Below, in pieces: positions 9,609 through 16,913 of a DNA stretch of 54,188 nt. The position numbers and the translations under genes were made by a program. The DNA is taken from assembly GCA_002327305.1 (NCBI GenBank), contig DCUZ01000093.1, forward strand, positions 623 to 54,810. The letters run 5' to 3'. The stretch's first letter is position 1. Each line of letters opens with the position of its first letter. The DNA comes from Holophagales bacterium UBA2201. Lineage in GTDB: Bacteria > Acidobacteriota > Thermoanaerobaculia > UBA2201. A model generated the notes under the pieces. It saw only the letters and a list, made by a program, of their open reading frames with translations, made no database searches and was not told the origin of the DNA.

Positions 9609-9609
9609 T
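9604..9609 (+). promoter_or_regulatory. -10 element for zinc-ribbon miniprotein gene
   Basis: A perfect TATAAT overlaps the end of addB (stop codon 9606-9608) but has no convincing -35. Transcription from about 9616 would give a 44-nt leader that begins with a GGGCGC/GCGCCC hairpin (9617-9636) and carries AAGGAGG. Confidence 0.4.
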
Positions 9610-9659
9610 GCCGTGTGGGCGCGCCGCATGGCGCCCGCCAACCGACAAGGAGGAACATC

Positions 9660-9821
9660 ATGGATAAGGAAAAAACCAAGCCCTGCCCCGAGTGCAAGGG
9701 GAGCGGCAAGTGCCCCAAATGCCACGGAACCGGAAAGTATCCCTTCGGAGGCGTCTGCGGTTCCTGCGACCAGAAGGGGAGCGGGATCTGCCGCCGGTGC
9801 CACGGGACGGGGAAGATCTAA
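9660..9821 (+). CDS. 53-residue DnaJ-type zinc-ribbon miniprotein
   Basis: Starts at ATG 9660 with AAGGAGG 6 nt upstream. Nearly the whole protein is four CXXC motifs in the DnaJ cysteine-rich pattern: CPECKGSG, CPKCHGTG, CGSCDQKGSG and CRRCHGTG. In DnaJ four such repeats bind two zinc ions and contact unfolded substrates. Here there is no J domain and no substrate domain, so this is a stand-alone two-zinc module. It could act as a chaperone accessory, a redox sensor or an RNA-binding ribbon, and the sequence does not decide. It lies between addB and a glycosyltransferase-like gene and could be co-transcribed with the latter. Confidence 0.7.
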   Translation: MDKEKTKPCPECKGSGKCPKCHGTGKYPFGGVCGSCDQKGSGICRRCHGTGKI

Positions 9822-9836
9822 GCGTCCCCCCCTCCG

Positions 9837-10835
9837 TTGAGCGTCGCATTCTTCCTCCCCGGGGAGCCGGATCTGGAGGCCCTCAAGGGCCTGCGGCCCG
9901 ACCGGTGTCCCGCTGAATTTCAAAGGGGGGAGAGGGTTTGGATCCTTCAGACCTACCTCCACTTGAAAGCCGCCGGACGGCCCGTGGAACTCCGGGCCGA
10001 ACCGCCGGACGGGGGGATCGTGGTCTTCCACGCCAAGCACGACAAGGCCCTGGGCCTGCGTCGGCTGTGGATGCGCCGTTCCATCCTCGTGGGGGTCCGG
10101 GCCGACAACCGGGAGCCCCTCATCGCCGACGCCGAAGTGCTCCAGAACCGCTGGTTCGCCGACGAGCGGGTCCGCTACCACATTCCGCACTGGCCCCAGC
10201 CCGGCCTCATCCCGCGCGACCCCTCCCGCGGGGAGCGGATCCGGCGCGCGGCGTTCAAGGGCCACTCCGTCAATGTGCATCCCGCGCTCGAGGATCCATC
10301 CTGGGAGGCCTTCCTCGCCGGACGGGGCATGGTCTGGGAGTACGACGCGGGCGAGTGCGACCGGAGGAGTCGGGACAGGCGGGCGCTATGCTGGCATGAT
10401 TATTCGGCCGTGGACCTGATCGTGGCCCTTCTCCCGGACAGTCCCGTCTTTCACCGCTCCAAGCCCGCCTCCAAGCTCGTCAACGCCTGGGCCGCCGGGG
10501 TCCCCGCCATCCTGGGGCCCGAAGTCGCATTCCGGGACCTGCGCCGCTCGGAGCTGGATTACATCGAATGCTCCACCGTGGAAGAGGCCCGGGCGGCGGT
10601 CCTGAAATTGCTGGAGGAACCGGGGCTCTACCGGGCCATGGTGGAGAACGGCCGCGCCCGCGCCGCGGAATTCACGAGGGATGCCGTCCGGAGGCGGTGG
10701 GAGGAGGTGCTGTTCGAACGCCTTCCCGCGGTGGAACGGGACGGCGGTTTCGGTTTCACCCGGAGCCTGCCCCTTCCCTTGAAAAGCCTGATCAAACGCG
10801 TCGCGCGCTGGATCACCCGCCGGCCGGCCATATGA
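9837..10835 (+). CDS. Glycosyltransferase-like protein
   Basis: 332 residues. TTG 9837 is the only start candidate before an in-frame stop at 9819-9821, and no clear Shine-Dalgarno is present, so the N-terminus is tentative. The C-terminal half (about 200-300) resembles the nucleotide-sugar-binding half of GT-B glycosyltransferases: KPASKLVNAWAAGVPAILGP, then a conserved acidic stretch and a helical tail with VEEARAAVLKLLEEP and YRAMVENGRARAAEF. The N-terminal half is unfamiliar. No signal peptide or membrane helix is seen, so it would act in the cytoplasm, perhaps in polysaccharide or LPS sugar transfer. The acceptor is unknown. Confidence 0.55.
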   Translation: MSVAFFLPGEPDLEALKGLRPDRCPAEFQRGERVWILQTYLHLKAAGRPVELRAEPPDGGIVVFHAKHDKALGLRRLWMRRSILVGVRADNREPLIADAEVLQNRWFADERVRYHIPHWPQPGLIPRDPSRGERIRRAAFKGHSVNVHPALEDPSWEAFLAGRGMVWEYDAGECDRRSRDRRALCWHDYSAVDLIVALLPDSPVFHRSKPASKLVNAWAAGVPAILGPEVAFRDLRRSELDYIECSTVEEARAAVLKLLEEPGLYRAMVENGRARAAEFTRDAVRRRWEEVLFERLPAVERDGGFGFTRSLPLPLKSLIKRVARWITRRPAI

Positions 10836-10860
10836 AGCGGAGCGCCGCAGGGCTGGCGTC

Positions 10861-10890
10861 TTGACGGCATGCGGCCGTTTGTGGCTAAAT
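10861..10890 (+). promoter_or_regulatory. Promoter of OmpA-family gene
   Basis: TTGACG (10861-10866), 18-nt spacer, CTAAAT (10885-10890). Predicted leader about 35 nt with a strong AAGGAGG before the ATG at 10932. Confidence 0.45.
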
Positions 10891-10931
10891 GGAGAAAATC
10901 GGCCATTGTCCATTCAAGGAGGAATTGGATC

Positions 10932-11792
10932 ATGAAACGCATCGCGCTGTTGCTCCTGTTCGGCCTGTTCGTGGCCTTCGGAGGGTTCGCCCAGGATGAG
11001 GACGCGGAAGAGGCCCCGCTCCAGCTCCGGCCCATGCCCTACCTCTCCGTCATGCCGAGCCACGCCCTCGGCGACATCCGGGACCGGGAGTTCGACGCCT
11101 ACGATTTCTGGGACGGCAGGAAGATGGTGACCGTGGAGGGGCGGCTCTACTGGAGCCAGTTCTGGCTCCGGGAAGGGGCCCTGGCCCCCTCCGAGCTCCA
11201 AATCACCCGGAACTACGCCAACGCCATCCGGGCCATGGGGGGGACGATCTTCCTGGAGGGGATGTGCGAGGAGGAGGGATGCGGGGACAAAAGCAGTTTG
11301 CGGTTGGTCAGCGCCATGGCCCTCAAGGGCGACGCCGAGGTCTGGATCGAGGTGATGCCTTTTAATGACGGTCACGACTACGACATCACCATCGTGGAGC
11401 GCCAGGCGATGAAGCAGGCCGTCACCGCCTCGGGTCTGATGCAGACGCTTCAGGCTGAGGGCCGGGTGGCCCTCTACATCAATTTCGATACCAATAAGGC
11501 GGTCATCAAAGACGACTCCCGGTCCGTCCTCGACCAGGTGGCCGCGATGCTGAGGGAGAACCCGTCCCTCCTTCTCTCCATCGAAGGGCATACGGACGAT
11601 ACGGGAACTCCGGAGCATAACAAAAAACTTTCCCTGGAACGGGCCAAGGCCGTCCGGGAGGCCGTGGCGGCGGGGGGGATCGATGCCGAGCGACTCTCGA
11701 CGGCGGGGTGGGGGCAGGAGAAGCCCCTGGCCGACAACGCCACCGAGGCGGGACGCGCCCGGAACCGCAGGGTGGAACTGGTCAGGAAGTGA
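10932..11792 (+). CDS. OmpA-family peptidoglycan-binding envelope protein
   Basis: 286 residues. Signal peptide 1-20 (MKRIALLLLFGLFVAFGGFA) is followed by an acidic mature N-terminus. The C-terminal OmpA domain (about 175-286) has INFDTNKAVIKDDS, IEGHTDDTG and NRRVELV; in the family the Asp and Arg of this domain hold diaminopimelate of peptidoglycan. The N-terminal part (about 40-160) is not a recognisable beta barrel, so this is probably a periplasmic or lipid-free wall-anchored protein. A strong SD precedes ATG 10932. The stop overlaps the GTG of the diguanylate cyclase (GTGA at 11789-11792), suggesting coupled expression of wall protein and second-messenger enzyme. Confidence 0.85.
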   Translation: MKRIALLLLFGLFVAFGGFAQDEDAEEAPLQLRPMPYLSVMPSHALGDIRDREFDAYDFWDGRKMVTVEGRLYWSQFWLREGALAPSELQITRNYANAIRAMGGTIFLEGMCEEEGCGDKSSLRLVSAMALKGDAEVWIEVMPFNDGHDYDITIVERQAMKQAVTASGLMQTLQAEGRVALYINFDTNKAVIKDDSRSVLDQVAAMLRENPSLLLSIEGHTDDTGTPEHNKKLSLERAKAVREAVAAGGIDAERLSTAGWGQEKPLADNATEAGRARNRRVELVRK

Positions 11793-12682
11793 CCATCAGC
11801 CGGCCGGAACCGGGAAACGGCCCGCTGGGCGGGATCGGCAATGCGGCCTTCACGGCGCTGTCCCTGCTCTTCATCCTGTTCATCGGGGTGGGCGATTATT
11901 TCACGGGGCTGGAGGTGGATTTCACCGTCTTCTACACGGTCCCGATCGCCCTCGCCACCTGGCGCCTCGGGCTGGGGGGCGGCTTCGGGATCGCCGTGCT
12001 TTGCAAGGTCAGCCAGTATTCGGCCAAGGCCCTGGGGGGACAGGTCTACGGGGACCCCTGGGCCCGATTCTGGAACGCGGCCCTTCACCTCGTCTTTTTC
12101 CTGGCCATCGTGGTGGTCTTCCATCTGCTGAAACTCGCCTACCGGCGGGAACAGGCCTTCGGCCGCGAGGACCTGCTCACCGGCCTTCCCAACAGCCGCG
12201 CCTTCGCGGAGACGGCCGACCGCGAGTTGCGGCGGGCGCGCCGGACGGGCGATCCGGTCTCCCTCCTCTACCTGGACTGCGACGATTTCAAAGCCATCAA
12301 CGACCGGTACGGCCACAGCGCGGGGGACGCCCTGCTCTGCTTCGTCGGCGGCATCCTGAAGGTGCAGGTGCGGGAGACCGACACCCCGGCGCGCATCGGG
12401 GGCGACGAGTTCGCCGTCCTGTTGCCCGGGGCCGATGCCGTTGCCACGCGCGAGGTGGCCGAGCGGCTCCGCGCCGCCCTGGAGGCCCCCGCCACCCAGG
12501 GGGAGCGGGGCCTCAAGGCCAGCATGGGGGCGGCCACCTTCCTCACGCCGCCGGATTCGGTGGACGCCCTGCTCCGGGCCGGCGACACCCTCATGTACGA
12601 GGCCAAGGCCGCCGGCAAAGCGAACATCCGGACCGCAATCTATCCGGATTCGCGGGCTGAAACCCGAAACTCGAAGCTTTAA
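11789..12682 (+). CDS. Membrane diguanylate cyclase (GGDEF)
   Basis: 297 residues from GTG 11789; longer in-frame extensions would overlap ompA heavily. Three to four membrane helices occupy about residues 15-120, then a GGDEF domain (about 130-290) with DLLTGLPN, GGDEF and the product-inhibition I-site RETD exactly five residues before GGDEF. Intact GGDEF and I-site predict an active, feedback-inhibited c-di-GMP synthase sensing through its membrane domain. The last nine codons (ending RAETRNSKL) come from a short run of the AACTCGAA-type repeat seen at 25 kb, so the native C-terminus may once have ended earlier. Confidence 0.88.
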   Translation: MTISRPEPGNGPLGGIGNAAFTALSLLFILFIGVGDYFTGLEVDFTVFYTVPIALATWRLGLGGGFGIAVLCKVSQYSAKALGGQVYGDPWARFWNAALHLVFFLAIVVVFHLLKLAYRREQAFGREDLLTGLPNSRAFAETADRELRRARRTGDPVSLLYLDCDDFKAINDRYGHSAGDALLCFVGGILKVQVRETDTPARIGGDEFAVLLPGADAVATREVAERLRAALEAPATQGERGLKASMGAATFLTPPDSVDALLRAGDTLMYEAKAAGKANIRTAIYPDSRAETRNSKL

Positions 12683-12692
12683 ACTCGAAACT
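12655..12692. repeat. Short GAAACTC-type repeat remnant
   Basis: About 38 nt of the sequence GAAACYCGAAACTCGAA at the end of the GGDEF gene. It is the reverse complement of the GAGTTTC heptamer of the large array at 25166-25650, here reduced to a few degenerate units. It supplies the final codons and the region just after the stop. Confidence 0.5.
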
Positions 12693-12696
12693 GCTG

Positions 12697-13473
12697 CTAT
12701 CGTGCGCAGGTCTGGGCGCGCCCTCCGTCGATGCCGATCGTGTCGCCGGTGATCCACCCGGCCTTCCCGGAAGCCAGGAAAAGGATCAATTCCGCCGCCT
12801 CCTCCGGGGTCCCCACCCTCCCCAGCGGATGGGTCTCCTTCGACCGTTCCAGAAAGGCCGCGTACTGCTCCTCGCCCATGCCCGAGGCGCGGTGCAGGTT
12901 GGTCCGCACCACGCCGGGGTTGATGGCGTTCACCCTCACCCCGGACGGGGCCAGTTCCAGCGCCGCGCACCGGGTGAATTGGTCCACGGCCGCTTTGGAA
13001 ACGCAGTAGGCAAGGACCCCGGGGAACGCCCGCGCGCCCGTGACGCTGGAGACGTTCACCACCGCCCCCTTCGATCGCTTGAGCAGGGGAAGGACCAGCT
13101 GGGTGAGGTGGAAAAGGGAAAAGAGGTTGGCCTGGAGCATCGCGTCGAATGCCTCGAGGGAGGTGGTCTCGACCGTTCCGCTTCCGATGATCCCCGCGGC
13201 GTTGACGAGCGCGTCGAGGCGCCCGAAACGGTCTCCCACCGAACGCGCCAGAACCTCCCTGAAGGCCCGGTCGGTCAGGTCTCCAGCGAGGGCAAACACC
13301 TCCGCCCCCGTTTCCCGAGCCCGCAAAGCGGTCGCCTCGAGCCTCGCGGCGTTGCGGCCCGTGAGGGCCACGCGGGCCCCTTCCCGGGCGAAAGCGGCGC
13401 CGCAGGACGCGCCGATGCCGCTGGAGGCCCCGGTGATCAGGACGGTTTTATCGGTGAATAACTTGTCGGTCAT
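12697..13473 (-). CDS. Short-chain dehydrogenase/reductase (FabG-like)
   Basis: 258 residues, classic SDR length. Cofactor motif TGASSGIG near residue 15, structural NAAG near 91, and catalytic Ser with YCVSK (Tyr-x3-Lys) near 155. The C-terminus ends with the typical GDTIGIDGG stretch. It should be a cytoplasmic NAD(P)-dependent alcohol or ketoacyl reductase, but the substrate cannot be read from the sequence. Start ATG 13473 agrees with the family N-terminus. It lies downstream of the flavodoxin gene in the same direction, separated by a repeat-filled spacer of 166 nt, so co-transcription is possible. Confidence 0.85.
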   Translation of the reverse strand: MTDKLFTDKTVLITGASSGIGASCGAAFAREGARVALTGRNAARLEATALRARETGAEVFALAGDLTDRAFREVLARSVGDRFGRLDALVNAAGIIGSGTVETTSLEAFDAMLQANLFSLFHLTQLVLPLLKRSKGAVVNVSSVTGARAFPGVLAYCVSKAAVDQFTRCAALELAPSGVRVNAINPGVVRTNLHRASGMGEEQYAAFLERSKETHPLGRVGTPEEAAELILFLASGKAGWITGDTIGIDGGRAQTCAR

Positions 13474-13505
13474 GGCGCAAGGATAGCACGGAAAAACGCC
13501 AGAAT

Positions 13506-13553
13506 GCCGGAAAGCCGGAAGGCCGGAATGCCGGAAAGCCGGAAAGCCGGAAA
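13506..13553. repeat. 8-nt tandem repeat, GCCGGAAR unit, 6 copies
   Basis: Six consecutive 8-mers (GCCGGAAA, GCCGGAAG or GCCGGAAT), directly followed by a different 9-nt array. Related in pattern (GGAARGCN) to arrays at 18531 and 21987. Lies between two minus-strand genes. Confidence 0.85.
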
Positions 13554-13560
13554 AAAGAAG

Positions 13561-13623
13561 ACCCTATAGACCCTATAGACCCGATAGACCCGACAGACTC
13601 GACAGACCAGCCGGACCAGACAG
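13561..13623. repeat. 9-nt tandem repeat, ACCCTATAG-type, 7 copies
   Basis: Seven 9-mers with gradual drift from left to right: ACCCTATAG twice, ACCCGATAG, ACCCGACAG, ACTCGACAG, ACCAGCCGG, ACCAGACAG. The array fills most of the space between the flavodoxin stop and the SDR start. Confidence 0.85.
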
Positions 13624-13639
13624 ACTGATCCTTCCGATA

Positions 13640-14128
13640 TTAGTCCTCAGGAAAAAGCCTCGCGGCCAGCTCGGCCACGCGCCGGCCGAGGCGCCTGGCG
13701 TTTTTGAGGGTGGCCGCATCGGGGTCTCCGGCGCAAGCCGCGCCGTAGGAACCGTTCGCATCGATGGGATCCCCCGCCACCACCAGGCCGCAGAGGAGGA
13801 ACGCCTGGAGGATGGACAGCAGGGTCGTCTCCTTGCCTCCGGTCTGGTTCCAGGAGGTGGCGAAAGCCGCCCCCACTTTTCCCTCCAGTTTGGGACGGAC
13901 GGGGTTGAGGGCGTCGAAGACTCCCTTCAACTCCCCGGCCATGGATCCGTAATAGGAGGGGGACCCGGCGATGATCCCGGCGGAATCCACGAAATCCTGC
14001 CGGTTCACCTCGGCGGTGCTTTTCAGCAGGGCCGTGGCCCCGCGCACCCTTTCCACGCCGGCCGCCACGGCCTCGGCCAACCGCTTGGTGGTGCCGGTGC
14101 GGGAAAAATAGACGACCAGGATCTGCAT
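13640..14128 (-). CDS. Flavodoxin/WrbA-like FMN protein
   Basis: 162 residues from ATG 14128, preceded by AAGGAG with 6-nt spacing. A longer in-frame start would add a tail the family lacks. The N-terminal phosphate loop SRTGTT (about 9-14) binds FMN phosphate, with GSPSYYGSMAGELK (about 66-79) and WNQTGGKETTLLS (about 103-115) forming the other flavin-contact loops. The arrangement is that of WrbA-type NAD(P)H:quinone oxidoreductases and related flavodoxins. It would act in the cytoplasm in electron transfer or two-electron quinone reduction. The redox partner is unknown. Confidence 0.85.
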   Translation of the reverse strand: MQILVVYFSRTGTTKRLAEAVAAGVERVRGATALLKSTAEVNRQDFVDSAGIIAGSPSYYGSMAGELKGVFDALNPVRPKLEGKVGAAFATSWNQTGGKETTLLSILQAFLLCGLVVAGDPIDANGSYGAACAGDPDAATLKNARRLGRRVAELAARLFPED

Positions 14129-14213
14129 GGGATGCTCCTTCGGCGATGAGCGCTGGATTTCTCTATGGTAATAAAGTTCCATCCTGAAGTATTCCCGGAC
14201 GGGTCTGGATTAA

Positions 14214-14242
14214 TTGATCCCGCTTTCATTGTTGGATAAAAT
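14214..14242 (+). promoter_or_regulatory. Promoter of fabL-like gene
   Basis: TTGATC (14214-14219), 17-nt spacer, TAAAAT (14237-14242). The standard distance puts +1 at 14249, the A of the start codon, so the transcript should be leaderless. No Shine-Dalgarno is visible. Confidence 0.55.
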
Positions 14243-14248
14243 GTCGCC

Positions 14249-15013
14249 ATGAGCAAGAATGTATTGAGCCTGGAAGGGAAAAAGGCCCTCGTCACGGGGG
14301 GGAGCCGCGGCATCGGCCGCGCCATCGCCATAGCCCTCTCGTGCGCCGGGGCGGACGTGGCCATCAACTTCTTCCGTCACCGGGAGTCGGCCGAGGAGGT
14401 CGCCGCCGAGATCCGGAAGATGGGGCGGGAACCCCTGCTCCTTAAGGGGAACGTGGCGGAGGAGGCCCACATCCACCGGATGGTGGAGGAGATGCAGACC
14501 GCCTGGGGGCGACTGGACATCATCATTTCCAACGCCGCCTCCGGGGTGCTCAAGCCGGTGGAGGAGCTGAAGCCGCACCATTGGGAATGGACCATGAACA
14601 TCAACGCGGCCGCCCTGGTCTTCCTCGTCCGCGCCGCCCTGCCCCTGCTCCAGCCCGGCTCCAACGTCATTGCCGTCTCCTCCCTGGGCGCCGTCCGCGC
14701 CATTCCCAACTACACCTTCGTGGGGGCCTCCAAGGCGGCGCTGGAATCCCTCGTGCGGCACCTGACCGTGGAACTGACCCCCCGGGGCATCCGCGTCAAC
14801 TGCGTCTCCGCCGGCACGGTGGAGACCGACGCCCTGCGCCACTTCCCCAACCGCGACGAAATCCTGAGGGAGTCCATCGAACGCACGCCCAGCGGGCGGC
14901 TGACGATGCCCGAGGATGTGGCCGCCGCCATCCTCTTCCTCTGCTCCCCCCTGGCCTCCCAGATCTGCGGCCACACCTTGGTCATCGACGGGGGGTACAG
15001 CATCGTCGGATAA
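14249..15013 (+). CDS. fabL: Enoyl-ACP reductase FabL-like SDR
   Basis: 254 residues. SDR cofactor motif TGGSRGIG near residue 18, then the FabL-like stretch NAASGVLKPVEELKPHHWEW. The catalytic Tyr and Lys are separated by six residues (YTFVGASK), the spacing of enoyl-ACP reductases, whereas ketoreductases have Tyr-x3-Lys. Other FabL hallmarks are TDALRHFPNR and the final LVIDGGYSIV. It should carry out the NAD(P)H-dependent last reduction of the fatty-acid elongation cycle in the cytoplasm. No other fab gene is nearby. A plain SDR is the alternative. Confidence 0.72.
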   Translation: MSKNVLSLEGKKALVTGGSRGIGRAIAIALSCAGADVAINFFRHRESAEEVAAEIRKMGREPLLLKGNVAEEAHIHRMVEEMQTAWGRLDIIISNAASGVLKPVEELKPHHWEWTMNINAAALVFLVRAALPLLQPGSNVIAVSSLGAVRAIPNYTFVGASKAALESLVRHLTVELTPRGIRVNCVSAGTVETDALRHFPNRDEILRESIERTPSGRLTMPEDVAAAILFLCSPLASQICGHTLVIDGGYSIVG

Positions 15014-15110
15014 AATAGTTCGCAGTTTTTAGTCGTCAGTTCGCAGTGCCCCTGCCCCCTTGTGGTGGTTTTTGGACTGCCCACTCCCCACTACTCACTG
15101 CCCACTACCG
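15014..15110. repeat. Degenerate short tandem repeats between fabL-like and radical SAM genes
   Basis: Two runs of imperfect 7-8-nt units: TTCGCAGT/GTCGTCAG-like near 15020-15048, and CCCACTAC/CCCACTCC/CTCACTG-like at 15079-15109. They are less regular than the arrays at 13.5, 25 and 36.7 kb, but of the same kind and placement. Confidence 0.5.
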
Positions 15111-15115
15111 TGCGG

Positions 15116-15121
15116 TACAAT
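15116..15121 (+). promoter_or_regulatory. -10 element of radical SAM gene
   Basis: TACAAT with no clear -35. +1 would be near 15128, 3 nt before ATG 15131. Confidence 0.35.
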
Positions 15122-15130
15122 AGCGCTGTC

Positions 15131-16732
15131 ATGACGAACGAACTTCAGGGGGTCCAATTCGGCGCCGGGTGGTTTGATGAGGAGCGCGACGAGATCTTCT
15201 CCTTTCGCTGGATGGGGCGCGAGGCGGAGGTGACCCTCGCGCCCGGAGGGGCGTATCTCGCGTTCCACGCCTATTCGGAGTTCGTGGACGCCAGCCAAGT
15301 GCTGACGGTCCGGACGGGGGGGGCCCTCCTCGCGGAGCTCCCCCTGCTCCACCAGTGGACCCCCTACGGCGTGGAACTCCCCGCCGGGGCGGGCGCCGTG
15401 ACCTTCACGCTGAACAAGCTATTCCCCCGGGAATACTATCCGGACGACTCCCGCGCGCTGGGCATCCGGGTGGCCGAGGTCCGCCGCCACGGGGACGCGG
15501 AGGCGCACGGAGCGGCCCGGGCCTTCCACGCCAATGCGGTCCTCAATGTCAGCGAGACCCTGGAGAGAGCGGTGGTCCTGCGATCCCACCCCCTGTCCCT
15601 GGGCATCGATCTTCACGCCAAGTGCAATATGGTCCCCCTCTGCGTCTACTGCCATTTTGAGGTCGATAAAGTCGCCGAGGGGCCGTTCGGAGATGCCGTC
15701 GTAGACGCCGCCGCATTGGAAGGATACGGAGAGTTCCTGCGGGCGGCGCGCCATCTTGTGAACTGCTCCATCGGCGAACCCCTGCTCCATCCCCGCCTGG
15801 GAGAGGTCCTGGACCTGCTGGAACGGCGGGGCAAGTTCCTGGAGATGTCCACGAACGGGCTGTCTCTCACCCGACGGGCGGTCGAGCAGCTCGCCGGCCG
15901 CAAGATCTTTCTATATGTCTCCCTTGACGCCGGGACCAGGGAGATCTATGCCAGGATCCGCAATGAGCGGTTCGATCTCATCGTGGAACAGCTCAAGGCC
16001 CTTGCGGCCCTGCGGAGAGGGCGGGGCGGGTGGCCCAAGCTGTATATGGTCTTCATGCCCATGCAGGTCAACCGATGCGACTTGGCGGCCTACTTCCATC
16101 TTTGCCGCGACCTGGAGGCGGACGCCATCGTGCTCCGGCCCCTCAATGTCCTTGAAAAGCGCCAGCCGGTGGTCCGCCGCGCGGATTATGCCTTCGAGTA
16201 CCACCGGGAGCACCTGACCCCGGCCGAGCAGGAGGCGCTGTTCGGGGAGGCGATGCGCCTTTCCGAGGCCACCGGTGTCCGCGTGCTGAACCAGTTCTTC
16301 TTCGGATCCCCCACGGGTACCCAAGCGGCGGGAGAGGGGGCGGGGGTGGCGTCCCCTTCGGGCGTCGAGGCGAAGCCGGACCTTGGACACGGCCGGTTGC
16401 CACTGTGCCGGGAGCCCTGGCAGAACTATTACATTCTCCGCCGGGGGATTATGCCGTGTTGCTACGGGGGCGACAAGATCGCGCCCATGGACCGCTGGGA
16501 AGAGGCTTGGAACTCCCGGGCCCTGCACGAGATCCGAGCGCATCTGGCGGACGGACGGTTCAGCCGGTATTGCCTGGAGTCGCTGGCCTGTCCCATCGTT
16601 CAGCGTCATGCCCTTCAGCGCAAACCCGACTCCGCCGAAATGCGTCAGCCCGCCTGGCTTCGTTTGGCCAAGGCGGTCAACCGGGCCGCTTTGGGTTTGC
16701 CGGGAAGGGCCTGGAGGCGGCTCAAGGGGTGA
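15131..16732 (+). CDS. Radical SAM/SPASM-type protein with CX5CX2C cluster
   Basis: 533 residues. An N-terminal domain of about 140 residues (starts GVQFGAGWFDEERDE) has no family I recognise. The radical SAM core follows, with cluster motif CNMVPLCVYC near residue 165: spacing CX5CX2C instead of the usual CX3CX2C, seen in some HmdB-like and SPASM proteins. A C-terminal region (about 430-500) has CREPW, PCCYGG and YCLESLACP, resembling a SPASM/Twitch auxiliary-cluster domain. These enzymes modify peptides, sugars or cofactors by radical chemistry. A linker near 395-415 is rich in Gly/Ala/Ser. No precursor peptide is visible next to it. Confidence 0.75.
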   Translation: MTNELQGVQFGAGWFDEERDEIFSFRWMGREAEVTLAPGGAYLAFHAYSEFVDASQVLTVRTGGALLAELPLLHQWTPYGVELPAGAGAVTFTLNKLFPREYYPDDSRALGIRVAEVRRHGDAEAHGAARAFHANAVLNVSETLERAVVLRSHPLSLGIDLHAKCNMVPLCVYCHFEVDKVAEGPFGDAVVDAAALEGYGEFLRAARHLVNCSIGEPLLHPRLGEVLDLLERRGKFLEMSTNGLSLTRRAVEQLAGRKIFLYVSLDAGTREIYARIRNERFDLIVEQLKALAALRRGRGGWPKLYMVFMPMQVNRCDLAAYFHLCRDLEADAIVLRPLNVLEKRQPVVRRADYAFEYHREHLTPAEQEALFGEAMRLSEATGVRVLNQFFFGSPTGTQAAGEGAGVASPSGVEAKPDLGHGRLPLCREPWQNYYILRRGIMPCCYGGDKIAPMDRWEEAWNSRALHEIRAHLADGRFSRYCLESLACPIVQRHALQRKPDSAEMRQPAWLRLAKAVNRAALGLPGRAWRRLKG

Positions 16733-16796
16733 AGGATAAGACATAGTGGAATCAAGAGGATAGGGCCGAACCGCCATCCGGTCGGTCTGCCGGTGG

Positions 16797-16802
16797 TATA
16801 AT
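16797..16802 (+). promoter_or_regulatory. -10 element of carboxyltransferase gene
   Basis: TATAAT with no good -35. It would give a leader of about 105 nt ending in AAGGAGG before GTG 16914. Confidence 0.4.
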
Positions 16803-16913
16803 CACGCGATATGAGCCATCGGCTCACCGGATTCGCTGTCCCACCCTGGCGCCCGCGGACGCCTTCGATCCCCGGGCCCGGCTCCCCACCAACCGAAAAA
16901 GGAGGGATGACCC

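Noticed and set aside
11708..11788. Upstream start for the diguanylate cyclase at 11708
   Set aside because: It would lie inside the conserved OmpA coding region and add a Gly/Arg-rich tail. GTG 11789 gives the normal short cytoplasmic start before helix 1.
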